DNA of 64,000 bases from Rhizodiscina lignyota (taxonomy: Eukaryota; Ascomycota; Dothideomycetes; Aulographales; Rhizodiscinaceae), in NCBI GenBank assembly GCA_010015805.1, contig ML978122.1:1646453-1710452 (forward strand), in the 5' to 3' direction. Below, in pieces: positions 9,686 to 21,826 of the stretch. Both the position numbers and the translations under genes were made by a program. A model generated the notes under the pieces. The model was not told the origin of the DNA. It was given only the letters and a program-made list of their open reading frames with translations, and made no database searches. Numbering within the stretch: the first letter of the stretch is position 1; each line of letters starts with the position of its first letter.

Positions 9686-12562
9686 TTACCCGAAACACGA
9701 AATACCCGGCAGCGCAAAGTTCAGCCCCATAGCTTGCGAAGCACATGCCCAGGGAACTTCTACGGCAAAGGCGGGTCCTGCAAAGGTAATTTTTCTATCC
9801 AGGATAATACTAGGATCGCTCCTGAGGGGAATGCTGGCAGGTTCGGATTTGAAGTCCGTGATGCCAACGCACACGCCGCCGCTAGTCTCCATGTTCTGCT
9901 GTAAATTGGCGACGTCCTTGTCCGAGACACTGACGACATCAATCTCGACAATAGTGTTACCCGCACTATCTTGCCCGTTGACCGAGCACTGTGCCGTTCG
10001 AGCTGGAGCCGGAGGCGAAGGCGAGGTCGTTGGGCTTGGACTTGGAGGCGGGCTCGGGGTATCGCTTGGGAACGTCCCTGTCCCCGGAATCGAAGGTGGC
10101 GAGAAGACTTGCGTGATGTTGTAGACCTCTCCGTCACCGGACCACACGCCGCTAATATCATTTGCACCTTTCAGGCAGGTATTAATGATCTCGTTGATGC
10201 CTTCCTGGCAGTGCTGTAGTGCGCGGTTGGAGTCAGCACGCTGGATATCGAATCCGATCGATCCGGTGCTGAAGGTTATATGGTTGGCACCTTGGCCGGA
10301 GTCAAATTTCGTATTACACATGCTATTGATACCATCGTTCACGTTTATGGCGTTGGCGATGTCGGTACCTGTGAAGCCGGCATTGCTGTCGATAGCGGAC
10401 CCACATTCTGTCGTTGAGCATGATTGTCTCTTGCGGTTGTTGTTGGGGTTGGGTACGATCTGGTTGTTTAACGCTGACCACGTATCGGAAAATGTTGAAC
10501 TTTGATCCTCCACTTGGATAGTCCACTTGGCTTGTTGTTGCCCACAGCAAGAGCAGCCCTTCGTCTCCTCAGGATCGTATTGTACTAGTATCTTGCCATT
10601 GGGCTTTGAGAGATGATTCTGGAAGCCAGGAAAGCCAGGGTCAGGTCCAAGCGGGTTGTACGATACTACAAGCGGTTCTATACCGAGCGCGACTTTGATT
10701 GTGTTTTGCATCTGCTCAACTTCGTTGGGGTACATCATTCCGCCGGAAGGTTTTGCAAAGATTGATCCTGGACGAAGACTAGGAGTGATGATGAATGCCT
10801 GCGGCTCAAACCGGGAAGCAAAAATTTCGTTGTCGCCACTAAGCTGCCTTATCCCGGAAGGTAGATAGATACTTCCGTCTCCATTCAGAAGACCGCTGAG
10901 AACGTCCTGTTTGAAGGATGGAGAAGGGAGACCCCATTGGCCTATAAAAGATGGATTCTCAAAATAATGAGAGAAATATACACCTTTCTGAGAAATTATG
11001 ATAACAGACGTGCAGCCGTACAGATTGAGCACTCCAAGATCGACAGGTACGTTGGTGAAGTCCTGAATCAGGCATGAAGAAGCTCCTCCTGTCCCGCCGG
11101 GTCGATGTGGGACAATATTTGTATTTGGCGAGGAGAGCATGAAACGAATAAATTCATCCCGGTTGAGGTTAGTGTTCTCCGGAGTCAGCAAAGCACGCTT
11201 AGACAGATCCTCAAAGGATGGTACGGTAGCATTATCCGTCAAAAGTGGATCGATGACGTCCGGCCGAGATGACGGCTCTGCGATAGCTCGCTTCGCGGGC
11301 GAACTGGCGGGTTCCGTAGGAGCAGGTATCTGTAGCACGCCATTTGTGGCTGTTATACAGTCCTTGCAGCCAGCATCGGGAGGAGCTGTTGGTTTGGTAT
11401 TGTCAAAACAATCAGAATTGGTCTGGGCACAAGCTAACGGATTGCTCGTCGTTGTCGCTGTTGTAGTGGTGGTCGCACTGCAAAGTCCCGTAGTAGACGT
11501 ACAAGACGTTGTCTTCGCCGAGCAGTCATCATTGGTGTTGACAGTTGTAGTGGTTGCTGTACAGAGAAGAGAGACGACACATGAGGAGACTGGAGTCGTG
11601 GTCACGCATGTGGACGAGTCTGAAGACGAGCTTGACGAGGAACTCGGGGAATCTTCCGGATCCGGGACGTCGTTGGAGTCGGGGAATAGATCTGGCTGAA
11701 AATCTGCTGGCAAGTTGCCGATCGGAAGGACAAGTTCGAATGCAGAGGTGATTGTCACCAGCACAGGAGAGCCCCCTAAGCCATAGTCAGTTACTCTGTT
11801 CAGAAATAATCTCCGACTACATGATTTTGTACCTAGGAGTATTATTATGGCAAGCGGCGCGTCATCGTTGATAGGGGGTAGCTTATCACGCTGATCCTGC
11901 GGAAGTGTCTCTTTCGTAAAGGCTGCTGTTTCCGAGGGATTTGAGGGATTTACAACTACCGCAGATGAAGCGATATGAGTAGGAAGAGTTACTGATATCG
12001 AAGTGCCAGTGAATGTAGAAGTAGGTGGGTGTGTCGCAGTTCCGACCGTGACTGGCACTCCTGGACTATCCGTCGCAGTAGGTATAGCTACCGTACTCAC
12101 GGGTATGGTCTGACTTCCAACTACCAATCCGGAAGTGATAGCACTAATTGTAGTTCCGTCGATTACAACCACCGGCCCTCCAGCGGAAAGGGTATTCGTT
12201 ATCTGGGATCTGGGTAGACTGAATACTCCTGGAGATATCTCCACCGCAGTAATTATGAAGCTGTTCCCAGCGGTACCAGTTAGGGTAACCAACTCTCCTA
12301 CTGTGCTTGATAGTCCTGATCCGGAAGTGGGAGGAGCACTCTCGCCGGGTGACGAAGGAGAATCGAGTGCTAGAATTGGGATAATAGTGCCTGTCTGTGT
12401 CGGATTCTTGGTGGAAGGGAGACTCGTACCACTGGGGGCGAGAATCGGGATAATGGTATTATTCGCAGATACCGGGTCGGGCGTTGAAGGAGTGGGAGAA
12501 TTTTGAGCAAACGCTTCCTTGGCCCCAAAGAGAAGGAGAAGGTAGCCGAGCGTGCAAATCAT
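9686..12562 (-). CDS. secreted Ser/Thr/Pro-rich protein of unknown function
   Basis: Exons 12562-11833 and 11775-9686 (minus), 939 aa. The 57-bp intron (GTACAA...GGCTTAG, branch CTGAC) is a multiple of three, so the frame also reads through it. The chosen ATG begins a clear signal peptide, MICTLGYLLLLFGAKEAFA. An upstream in-frame ATG at 12721 looks like 5' leader. Next comes a long Ser/Thr/Pro-rich part, a TTTTATTT-type Cys-spaced section and two dibasic KR sites that could be cut by a Kex2-type protease. The C-terminal half is ordered: a block with GCTSVIIISQKGVYFSHYFE, a GKILVQYDP motif, a CSCCG cluster, many cysteines and a Pro-rich linker. Similar proteins are common in filamentous ascomycetes, but I know no function. 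A cell-wall or extracellular role is inferred only from the secretion signal and composition. Confidence 0.75.
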   Translation of the reverse strand: MICTLGYLLLLFGAKEAFAQNSPTPSTPDPVSANNTIIPILAPSGTSLPSTKNPTQTGTIIPILALDSPSSPGESAPPTSGSGLSSTVGELVTLTGTAGNSFIITAVEISPGVFSLPRSQITNTLSAGGPVVVIDGTTISAITSGLVVGSQTIPVSTVAIPTATDSPGVPVTVGTATHPPTSTFTGTSISVTLPTHIASSAVVVNPSNPSETAAFTKETLPQDQRDKLPPINDDAPLAIIILLGTKSCSRRLFLNRVTDYGLGGSPVLVTITSAFELVLPIGNLPADFQPDLFPDSNDVPDPEDSPSSSSSSSSDSSTCVTTTPVSSCVVSLLCTATTTTVNTNDDCSAKTTSCTSTTGLCSATTTTTATTTSNPLACAQTNSDCFDNTKPTAPPDAGCKDCITATNGVLQIPAPTEPASSPAKRAIAEPSSRPDVIDPLLTDNATVPSFEDLSKRALLTPENTNLNRDEFIRFMLSSPNTNIVPHRPGGTGGASSCLIQDFTNVPVDLGVLNLYGCTSVIIISQKGVYFSHYFENPSFIGQWGLPSPSFKQDVLSGLLNGDGSIYLPSGIRQLSGDNEIFASRFEPQAFIITPSLRPGSIFAKPSGGMMYPNEVEQMQNTIKVALGIEPLVVSYNPLGPDPGFPGFQNHLSKPNGKILVQYDPEETKGCSCCGQQQAKWTIQVEDQSSTFSDTWSALNNQIVPNPNNNRKRQSCSTTECGSAIDSNAGFTGTDIANAINVNDGINSMCNTKFDSGQGANHITFSTGSIGFDIQRADSNRALQHCQEGINEIINTCLKGANDISGVWSGDGEVYNITQVFSPPSIPGTGTFPSDTPSPPPSPSPTTSPSPPAPARTAQCSVNGQDSAGNTIVEIDVVSVSDKDVANLQQNMETSGGVCVGITDFKSEPASIPLRSDPSIILDRKITFAGPAFAVEVPWACASQAMGLNFALPGISCFG

Positions 12563-14079
12563 TGCAGCGCATGTAGTCCTACAGATAGGCGGACGGAATA
12601 AGAAGGGGAGTAAAATGAAATAAAGCCTGACGAATTGCGCTAGTACGAGGTGATAACTGAATTTTGAACATGTGTGACTTAGTAGAATTCGAGAAGCTTT
12701 TATATTGTTCTTCAAATTCACTATTTTTGAATATTCTATCCCAACGCGAGAGTTCTAAGCCTCACGAGATTAATCAAAGAGATAAAATTAGAAGTGACAG
12801 AGCATTAAACCTCTAGTGTATTACCCTAAGCTATGTCGTGACTCGTGAAGCAAGATAGAGCCGAAGTCAGTAAAGTTTGTGAGTTCACTTAAAGCTTCAA
12901 GTCACTGGGGCTAACGACTACGATGAATATATTATGTGCACGGTCTATCAGTACTAGGCGTGATAATTATAAGCGGCCGCAGTTTCCTGTGCACGACTCA
13001 AGTAAAACCTTACGAATCCGAGTAATGTGGCTAGCTGGCAGCCCTTAGCACTAACAAGAAAAATGTCTGGTATCGTAGTAGAACGCCGAAGGATGTGACT
13101 ACTTCCAGCTTAAGGAGTAAGCTTATTTTTGCGCGAGAGCCTCTTCCATTTCTAGGACCTGTACAACCGAATTAGGCCCGAAGAGTATTTAAGGAGTCAG
13201 AGCAATGTCTAGATTGACTCGATTGAGGCTCTGCTAGGGATAAACGAGTAGATAGGAGAGAAAGAGCGTGGCCGACAACTAGATAAGTAAAAAGCGGGGC
13301 CACGGGCCACGGATTCGGCGTGAGTTACGCGTTGACTCTAATAAGAATGCGCCCCGCGGTTCGCTAATTCTAAACTGCTCTTTCTCCGATAAAACGTCAA
13401 CTTATCTCCTAGGACATCTTGACTGACCTATTTTCCTCTCTCTTCCGTATTCTTATCATGGAGAGTGGGCAGAAACAGGAAGCTGCATCACGATGAGCGT
13501 TTTCCTTAGAGTTTGCCCCTATTTCTTTCGTAGGTTAGTTTCTCACAATATTTTGCTTGGGAATTATTCCTTAACCTGCTAACATCAAAATAAGGCCAAA
13601 TGCAGCTCAATGTTTCCTACTTTCCAGGTTTAACCGCTGTTCTAACCAGATACGTTTTCCCAAGCTATCCTCTAAGGCGCAATTTCGTGCAGGAACGACA
13701 TTCCGTGATATGCACATTGCTGCGAATTTCATATTCGTGACAACAATTTGACCTCTCCCCTCCGGAGCTCCGCAAGTATGTCTGGTTCTCCTCATCCTGC
13801 AATACCGACGGCTAGCCTTTCCCGAACAGGATCTAATTCATCACTGGTAGAGAGAATGGCCTGCAAGAGCATGTTCTATCTGTTCTGCACCATGTTCAGG
13901 ACGTTGAAACAGGCACTAAGACGGCTGATAGTCGAAGTTGATGCTATGTCAGAAGCACAAATGGTGTTGGGACTACCCGATTCCTTCCTGTTAGAATGCT
14001 GTCCATCTTATTGAAAGTTCCCATACACGCATATTTCTTTTACAAATTTGTGCAGGTGAAAGCATACAGTCGATGGCGT
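12563..14079. other. gene-poor stretch, 1.5 kb
   Basis: Lies between the 5' end of the secreted-protein gene and the 3' end of the MFS gene. It holds that gene's promoter and leader (12563-12900) and repeat copy B (13378-13477). I see no gene with family features on either strand. Confidence 0.5.
13378..13477. repeat. dispersed repeat, copy B (~100 bp)
   Basis: Matches copy A at 7159-7263 in the same orientation. Shared anchors are TTTCTCCGATAAA, ACTTATCTCCTAGGAC and TCATGGAGAGT. The differences lean toward A or T in this copy, as expected from RIP-like C-to-T change. Confidence 0.7.
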
Positions 14080-16069
14080 TCACGCTTTCTCAATCCTCTC
14101 TGTAACTTGGGGTGTAACGGTCTTGTCATCCACAGTCTTCGTTCCATCATTCTCTGTGGCGTGCTCTTCTTCTACCTTCTTCACCAGCTCTGTCACACCG
14201 AACAAGTCGTCCATCTTCTCAAGAGACAGGCCTTTAGTCTCCGGCACGAAGAACCATACGAAAAAGAACATCGAGAAGCAGAACGAGCCGTAGATCAGGA
14301 ATGTTCCGTACCCTGCACGGCCACAAGTGACGAACATAGTCAATGTCGCTCTTGCGACGACAAAATTGAACAGCCATTGCGTCGCAGCCGCGATAGCTAC
14401 GTTCATGGAGCGAAGGCGGGCAGTTGGGATCTCGGACACGTAGATCCAACATACGGGACCCCAACCAAATTGGAAGAAACCGGCGAATAGGAAAATGCAA
14501 ACCTTGATATGGATAGTTAGCCACTGGAGGTGAGAGGGAAAGAATCAGAACGGCATACCAATGCAACGTATCCGGCTGGCGGCACGTCTGCTCCTGCGAC
14601 CGGCGGCGAAATTCTGACGTAGAGGCCGACGTAGAACATTGCACAGCCTTGGGCAATGCTGGTCCATAGCAGGCTTTTTCGGCGCCCAAGACTGTCAGCA
14701 GCGAAGAGCAAGAAGCATGCACAAGTTACCTTGTCGAATGTCAGTCCAGGAACCGTGAACAAAGGAATAAACCAAAACGTACCATCTTCACCACTCCGTA
14801 TATGCCCGTGGCGAAGAGTCCCGTGGATGTTCCCTTGATCCCTAGATTCTGGAAAATCTGCGGAGCATAATAATTGATCGCCTGCAGGGAACATTAGTAT
14901 GCCATACAACGCATCCCGACATCGCTGCAACGCACATTCGTACCAGTCATCTGCTGGCAGACCATCAATCCAATACTGATGAGTGCTCTCTTCCTATTCC
15001 CGGGAATGAGCCACATCTCCTTCTGCAGATCCTTGAAACTAGCTCCACCAATAAGCATGCGCTCGTGCTCCAGCTGCTCCGCAATGTCCGTAATCTCAGA
15101 GCGAATGTACGGATGCGAGGAGGGCAACTGTCGAACCGTGGTGAGGACTTTCTCAGCCTGATCCCATTTGTCTTGTTTCGCGAGAAAGCGCGGGGACTCG
15201 TGGCAGAGCGAGATGAAGACGAGCAAGCAGATGGCGGGGAGTGACTGCATCGTAAGTGGAACGACTAAGCGCGGTAAGTGGTTTTGATTTGCGTCTTCTT
15301 GTGGGATACATTCTTACCGTATGTTGCTTTGCCTTTCAGATGTTGGATGGACCCGTAGTTGACCCAGAATGCCAGCATAGTTCCGCAAGCGATGTACAGC
15401 TGCTAAGAGTAAGTTCGGCTAGCAGATTGCAAGAATACCTGATACTTACTTGATAAATGCCCGTCAAACCGCCCCGAATAGCTCTTGGCGCACTCTCAGA
15501 GATATAGAGAGGCACAATCATGGAAGCTGCACCGACACCAAATCCCGCGACCAATCTGCCAATATACATCGCTGGAACTGAACCTGAACTAGCCGCCTGG
15601 ATCACGACACCGACGATGGTCACTACCGCAGCAATCATAAGACCAATACGTCGGCCCAGTTTATCCGCAACCCATGAAGCAAGGAGAGCTCCAAAGAAGC
15701 AGCCTGCCTGCAGTGTAGATGCGATATTGGCAGAAAGGTCGGCTTGGGCAGACTTCGAGAGGCCATCGAGACCGTATTTCCTGTTGGGTGCGGTGAGCTG
15801 TTCGTACCTCGTTGATGAGTGTAAGAATACCATACGCCTCAAAGGCAGGCAGCGTCAGGACTCCGCCGATGGTGCCAATATCCATGCCAAAAAGCATGCC
15901 GCCGAAGCAAGCGGAGAGCGCGAGGACAAAAGCCCTCCATCCGTAGATCTCAGGAGGGTCTGCAAAGGGAACATTAGCTCAGAGCCTCTCTACGTCTCGA
16001 AGACATGATATAAGCGTACTTACCTTGCTTCATGGACTCATTTTTCACTATTCGCTGAAGGAACGTCAT
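14080..16069 (-). CDS. MFS transporter, quinate/sugar type
   Basis: Eight exons (minus): 16069-16024, 15959-15836, 15780-15450, 15399-15318, 15264-14936, 14881-14783, 14729-14559 and 14502-14080. They join in phase to 534 aa, the usual length for the sugar-porter family. Introns are 50-63 bp with good GT-AG ends. Family marks are [10 protein letters not shown] in TM1, a D-x-x-GRR loop (ADKLGRRIG), the second half repeat [17 protein letters not shown] after TM4, [17 protein letters not shown] at TM7, [12 protein letters not shown] and a [15 protein letters not shown] end. The PP-E-Y/N-W-R N-terminus resembles quinate permeases (Qut/Qa-y). Twelve membrane segments in the plasma membrane are expected. 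The cargo is uncertain, with quinate or a sugar the best guesses. No quinate-catabolic gene is nearby. Confidence 0.92.
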
Positions 16070-16789
16070 ATTGACCAGAGAAGTGACTGCGATAGCGCTA
16101 ATTCACGCAGCGAGGTGTCTACGTCTTCAAAAAGAGAACAAACACAATCGCTCATCATATTTGCCGCCGGAGAGCCTTGTATAAAGTCATTCATCCTCCA
16201 CACCCCGCCAGTTTCCCCAAAAGTCCTCCTTCATCATCGCCATTTGTGGAAAATATCGACGTCCGTCGCCAAGTACCAAGGCGGCACCATAGTTGAGGCA
16301 GCGCGCCCAACTGCGATGCCGAACTTGGCGAGAATGTCAACCTTGTGGCCAAGGAAGCCCAGAAACCCTTATAAGTCTGACAGCAGAGCTGCCGTTCGGG
16401 ATAGACTGGGATAGTACGACAATGCAGCAGCGCATCCCTGAATTTGCGGGGAAGCGATGCAACGGCGCGGCGTGAGCCAAGATTTGGGGATTCATCCATC
16501 GAGAACGCTGTTTATCCGTCCAACCCAATGCGCGAGAGTCTGGCCTCACGGGTATCAGGGATCGGCACTAATGCGAAGGGGATTATCTGGCCAATGTCCT
16601 TAAAAGGTCAATATCAATTTCTAGACCCTCAAGGCGACACCACATTACTGAGCTCGTATCCATTTTTCCAGTCTCTCGATTACCCAACATGTTTCTCGTT
16701 GAAATCCTCATGCCCATCGCTTTTAAACGCCTTGCAATAAATCATATGAATGACCCGAAAGAAACCCTTTTATTTCATATCTCCTCACG
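16070..16789. other. intergenic region, MFS promoter side
   Basis: 720 bp between the 5' end of the MFS gene and the 3' end of the ABC transporter gene. Small frames on both strands lack family features. It should hold the MFS promoter and the ABC gene's 3' end signals. Nothing else is seen. Confidence 0.5.
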
Positions 16790-19700
16790 TCAGCCCATAA
16801 TCATCTCCTTGAGCACATCCCTCTCCCCAGAGTCTTCCACCATTGCCCTGAACACGCCATCCTCCGTCTCAAGCAACTTCTTCGGCGTGTCGAACTCCGC
16901 GACCTTGCCATCACTCATCACCAGTATCCTATCGAAATCCGCAATTGTGCTCAGACGATGGGCAATGACGATGAGCGTGCTATTTCTGAACTCGTCCCGG
17001 ATGCTTCTTTGGATCAGCTCATCAGTAGCCTTATCGACAGCGGATGTGGCTTCATCCAGGACCATGACCTTGGGCCGAGCGACAATGGCGCGTGCAAGGC
17101 AAAGAAGCTGCCGCTGCCCCTGGGAGAGGTTCTGACCACCCTCTGTCACCGTCGACGTGAGTGACCTGAAGATGTTGATATTACCAGGAGTATGCGTTCC
17201 ATCCTGAGTCCCATGCGAGCTATCGGGTACTGCAATCGTACTCGCTGCAGAAGATGACGGGACAAGATGAACGCGTTCCAGTGCCTCGCGAAGCTCGTGG
17301 TCCGGATACTCATTGAATGGATCAAGATTCGTTCGGATTGTACCCGAGAAAAGTACCGGGTCTTGGGCAATGATGCTGAGTCTCGACCGCAGATCTTCGA
17401 GCTTGATCTTCGATATGTCGATCCCATCAATGTGGATGCTTCCCTCTCGAGGCTCCAAGAATCTGAAGAGCGCAAGCGTCAAAGAAGACTTGCCTGCGCC
17501 TGTTCGACCAACGACACCGACGCGCTCATTTCGCTCAACGCTGAATGTGAGACCTTTTAGGACAGCCGGAAGATCTGGCGCGTATCCTACGACCAAGTCG
17601 GAGACCTCGACACGGCCTTCTGTTGGCCAGATGGCTGGCGCATCAGCTCCAGATTGATCTTCTATGGCAATCTCTCCGTACTCGATAATTCGCTCCGTCG
17701 CATTCATGCCTAATTCGACCATCGCATAGTTTCGGAGCAGCCAGATGATCGAATCGGTGTAGTTCAGCGTAAAAGCAAGCGCAAATCCGCCAAGTGCAGC
17801 ATCAATCCCTTTGAGCGAGACAACCAAGGCTGCGGTGACTACTGCAAAAACAGCACCGATAGCGGTAAGACGCCAGCCGAGCCAACGATTGCAGATCCAC
17901 TGGTACCAACAGGTCTCTGCGTAGGTATCGAGCTTTTTGAACATTTGATCCACATATGTTTGTGCTTTGGCGAAGGCGCGGACGGTCGTAACGCCCTGCA
18001 GTGCGGTCGAGAAGAACTCGAAAATTGGACTCTTCGCAACAGACTCTAGACGTTTCGCCTCTCTCGCGCCGGCCAAGAAGTACATTGCATACCTCCAACA
18101 GACACTGAATAGAATAGCTGCGCATAATATGATGAGAGGGGATACGATGACTCTGTCAAAACTGTTAGACTTCGTAAGCAAGTAGAAGTAGATGCTGGTA
18201 TACTCACGCTGCCACGACGATTCCAATGACCACAAGGCCGTTGTAGATAAGGAAAGAACAGTAGTAAGCAAGCTGGGAGTCGAGGATATTAAAGTCTGCC
18301 GTAAAACGATTCAAGATCCGACCAACAGGTACGGTGTCAAGCCATCTATGGTATTGTTAGTCTCTCTCATAGAGCTGGGGATATATTATTACCTCAGTGG
18401 TGCTCGCAAAACGGCATAGGTGAGTTGATTGAAGAGCCGTCGGCTTGCCTTGATCGACCCGTAAAATACCAGAAGGTAGCGCAAAGTTCCCTCGATACAG
18501 ATGAACACAGCAAGACCCAGGTATAGAGAAAGATAGAACTTCATGTCGCTGTCCATGGCTTCCGAGACCCTGATGGGTTGCATCGTGCTATGATTAACAT
18601 ATGCGCTAGCGTACCGGTTGTACGTATGGGATTGCGTTGTGATCATCATCGCCTCGGCATGACTCTTCTCTGTCCAGAGTCGAAGGATCCAAGACTATCT
18701 TGCCTGTCAGCTCTTTCTCATTGATAAATTGTTAGGAGACTTACCCGTAACAGAAGAAGACCCTGATATCCCGCGAATACAGTGAAGACGAAAATCCAGA
18801 ACCCTGGCCCACCGCTGGCCTTGAAGTACTTTCCATACACCGAGAACTTGATTCTTCCTTCCTCTCTCTTTTCTTCTTCAACGAATTTACGAGGATCTTG
18901 CTTCGGCTTGTCTTGATCTACTCTTTCTGAAACTCGGCTGGATCGAGATAGCCTCCGCACGCTCGGACGAGTTCGTAGCCTGGCAACAGTGCCAGCATTG
19001 TCGATAGCAGAGAGGTGGCTGGCGCGTCGCATATGCTCGACTCCACTGGTGAGTTGCGTTATTTGACTGTCGTCAACCACTTCGTCTATTACTTCTTCGT
19101 CAGGTAGCACCTCTTCCTCAGCCGCTTCAACTATGTTCTCCAGCACATTGTTTCTCCTCAGCTCATCGACAAAACCAGCGTGATCAACTTTGCCATCTCC
19201 GAGCTGGACTTCGTACATCGTGGCTGGTAACGCGAGCGATACATGATGCGTGACAAGGATCCTTGTTCGGCCACTTGCCAGATCGCCGGTAAGAGCATTT
19301 TCGAAAATATGCTTGCCAACATGGCTGTCGACTGCAGAAAATATGTCGTCCATGATCAGAATGCCAGCACGAGAGTACAACGCTCTTGCGAGTGTGATGC
19401 GCCATCTTTGTCCACCGCTGAGATTGATACCGTTAGCTCCAATCTCGGTCAGCTCGCCATCACTGAGAGTCAGGACGTCCTTCTCGAGTGCACATGCGCT
19501 GAGCACTTTGCGATACCGCTCTTCGTCAAATGGTAGGTCGAAAGTGACGTTGTCGCGGAATGTCCGGTTCTCGATCCAAGGCTGCTGGCAAACGAATGCA
19601 ATCGCAGAAGGAATGATCCAGTTCCCTTTGTTTGCCTTCGTGTCGAATCTTTCGCTGAGTGGAGGAGCCTTCGGAACTGTCACAGAACCATGTAGAATCT

Positions 19701-21826
19701 CTGCCTCTCCCAGTATTGACGCAAGCAGCAAGCTCTTGCCAGATCCAGTTCGTCCAGAAATGACACTCAGCTCGCCGGTCGGAAACTGGATATTGACACC
19801 ATTAAGTTTGAATGCATCTGCCCCAACCTCATCATCAGAAGGCCACGCCAGAGTCGCATTATCAAAGTGTATATCATCTCCAGGCGTCAGAACATCCTCC
19901 TTCTCAGGGGTGTTAAGGTAGTCGCGGATACGTTTTATGCTCACCCAAGCATCCAGGGCATTGGTCGTCAGCTCTGGGATGTATGCAAGTGTTCCTTCGA
20001 TCTCGGCGAGAACAGCAATCGTAGTGAAGGCAACAGATGGTGGAAGAGTCCCGTGGACGACTGCGTACACAGCGATGGAAGCAGCCGATAGCAAGACAGG
20101 TCCCAGGATCCAGCACATGAGAAGAATAACGTCTGACGTGAATACGCGCCACTGCGCATTGAGCTCTTCTTCTCTCACATCTCCAATCTTCTTCTGCCAG
20201 CGGTTTTCTAGCGCCGAGAACTTGATCTGCCGAATACCATTCAAAGCCTCGTTGAGCGCTGCCAGTTTTTTATCTCGCACCTTCATAAGCATGTCCTGGG
20301 AATCGGAATATCGCTTAGAAAAGTAGATGTTGATGGGCATGAAGGCTGCTTGCACAGCGATACCTGCAAGGAGGGCTTGCCAGCCCAAGAGTTGGCCAAG
20401 AAACGTGAAAGCAACTGCTAGTCGAAAGATCGCTCCAAGGAAAGCATTGTTGAATGTACCAAACATGGCGATACGGTTCGCATCCACTCCGATCAAATTG
20501 ATGACGCCTTGTCTCATCTTTTGTAACGTTGCCTCTGGATCTTCCTCTTCATCTTCCTCTTTCTTTGGACTTGGGTCTTCACCAAGCAGTGTCTCTTCGG
20601 AAACCGAAGCGGCAGGGTCCTTGTCCTTTGAGGATGAGCCTTTGACATCTTTCTTCCGCATCGCTTTAGCAAATACCAGTGCGGAGAGCTGGATACGCCA
20701 TGGGATGTTTACTCGGCAATAGCTGATAAACCACATCGCGTTATTGACTCCACCCTGAATGATAACCGTAATGCCCAAGCACAATACCCACATCCAAAGA
20801 CGATAGCCCACATCTTCTCCATTGTCTCTAGCTTCGAGCACTAAAAGAAGGCGGTACATAGTCATCTGCGGTAGGAGTATGATGAACGCATCAATAATTG
20901 TGATGATATATTGCCAAGTAAGGCCCATAGCATGGTCGTAAATCATAAGCTTGAAAATGCCGTATTTCGGGCCCCAGGACATGTACGATTCGTAGAGATC
21001 TTTCGCTCTTGTCATCGAGTCTAACGCATCTAAATCAGGGAAATCAAGTTGCTTGCTCGCCCACGCAAGTGCCAGATACGGAGATGGCCAAGAGAAGGTA
21101 TTTCGACTGATGAAAGAGACGGAGTTGACCGGCTGCACAACCCTACCGTCGAGGAAGAGCTGCGGAGCCCGAGGAATTGACAGGCATAGATAGAGAGTTA
21201 CCAGGGCCACTATCGAGTTCACCGCAGCGAGAATCCGACTTGTTTCTGAGTGGGAGAACCCTCGCTGCACAGGTGTGCCAGGAAGCGGTGCATGCTCGAT
21301 CAAAACGTTACCACATAACATGATACTCGAGAATGCTCCGAATAATGCAACGTTGAAACGGGCGACGGGATTTTTTGAGACAATTACATTAGCCGTTACG
21401 ATGCATATGCAACACTACACTAAAGTTAACACACCATACAGAGCAGTCTACGGTTTTGCCATTGGAGAAAGAAGAACATACCCAAACGATTGTTGGACCA
21501 AAGGCCGCAAGGACGCCGGAAGCCGTCGAGCGATACCGCTGATGCTGTTCGAAGATATCTCCAACGCCATATGCAATTGCGGTACCGAGTCCAGCGGGGG
21601 AGAAAAGCCCCAGAAAGATAAAGAGCCATTTTATGGTTTTGTTGTAGCGGCTCTGGGTCTCTTCGGTCGCCACACCATCAGCATCTTCATAGAGAGCACT
21701 CTTATTGCGTTTCTGGCGAGCTGATTTCGCGGCCAGCAGAACTGCAATGATTGTCGAGAATGCAGCGCCTGCAATTAGAGTAGCGTGAAGCGCGGTAACC
21801 CACGACGCTGCGGCTATCGGAGACAT
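16790..21826 (-). CDS. ABC-C (MRP-type) full transporter
   Basis: Five exons (minus): 21826-21482, 21414-18745, 18694-18393, 18345-18208 and 18152-16790, giving 1605 aa. The order is a short N-terminal TMD0, TMD1, NBD1, TMD2, NBD2. NBD1 has Walker A SGRTGSGKS near residue 668, signature LSGGQRW near 780 and Walker B LIMDDIF near 803. The catalytic Glu position is Asp, as is usual in ABCC NBD1. NBD2 is canonical: GRTGAGKSS near 1367, LSQGQRQ near 1493 and LDEATSAVD. A likely intracellular linker rich in Asp/Glu follows NBD1. This family exports anionic conjugates, drugs or metabolites from plasma or vacuolar membranes using ATP. The cargo is unknown. The introns are 47-67 bp and every junction keeps phase. 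It runs in the same direction as the MFS gene downstream. Confidence 0.93.

Noticed and set aside
12563-12721. Longer N-terminus for the secreted protein starting at 12721
   Set aside because: The extra 53 residues look like translated leader, and the downstream ATG begins a clean signal peptide.
14080-21826. Biosynthetic gene cluster around the MFS and ABC transporters
   Set aside because: No polyketide, peptide, terpene or other backbone enzyme gene is nearby.
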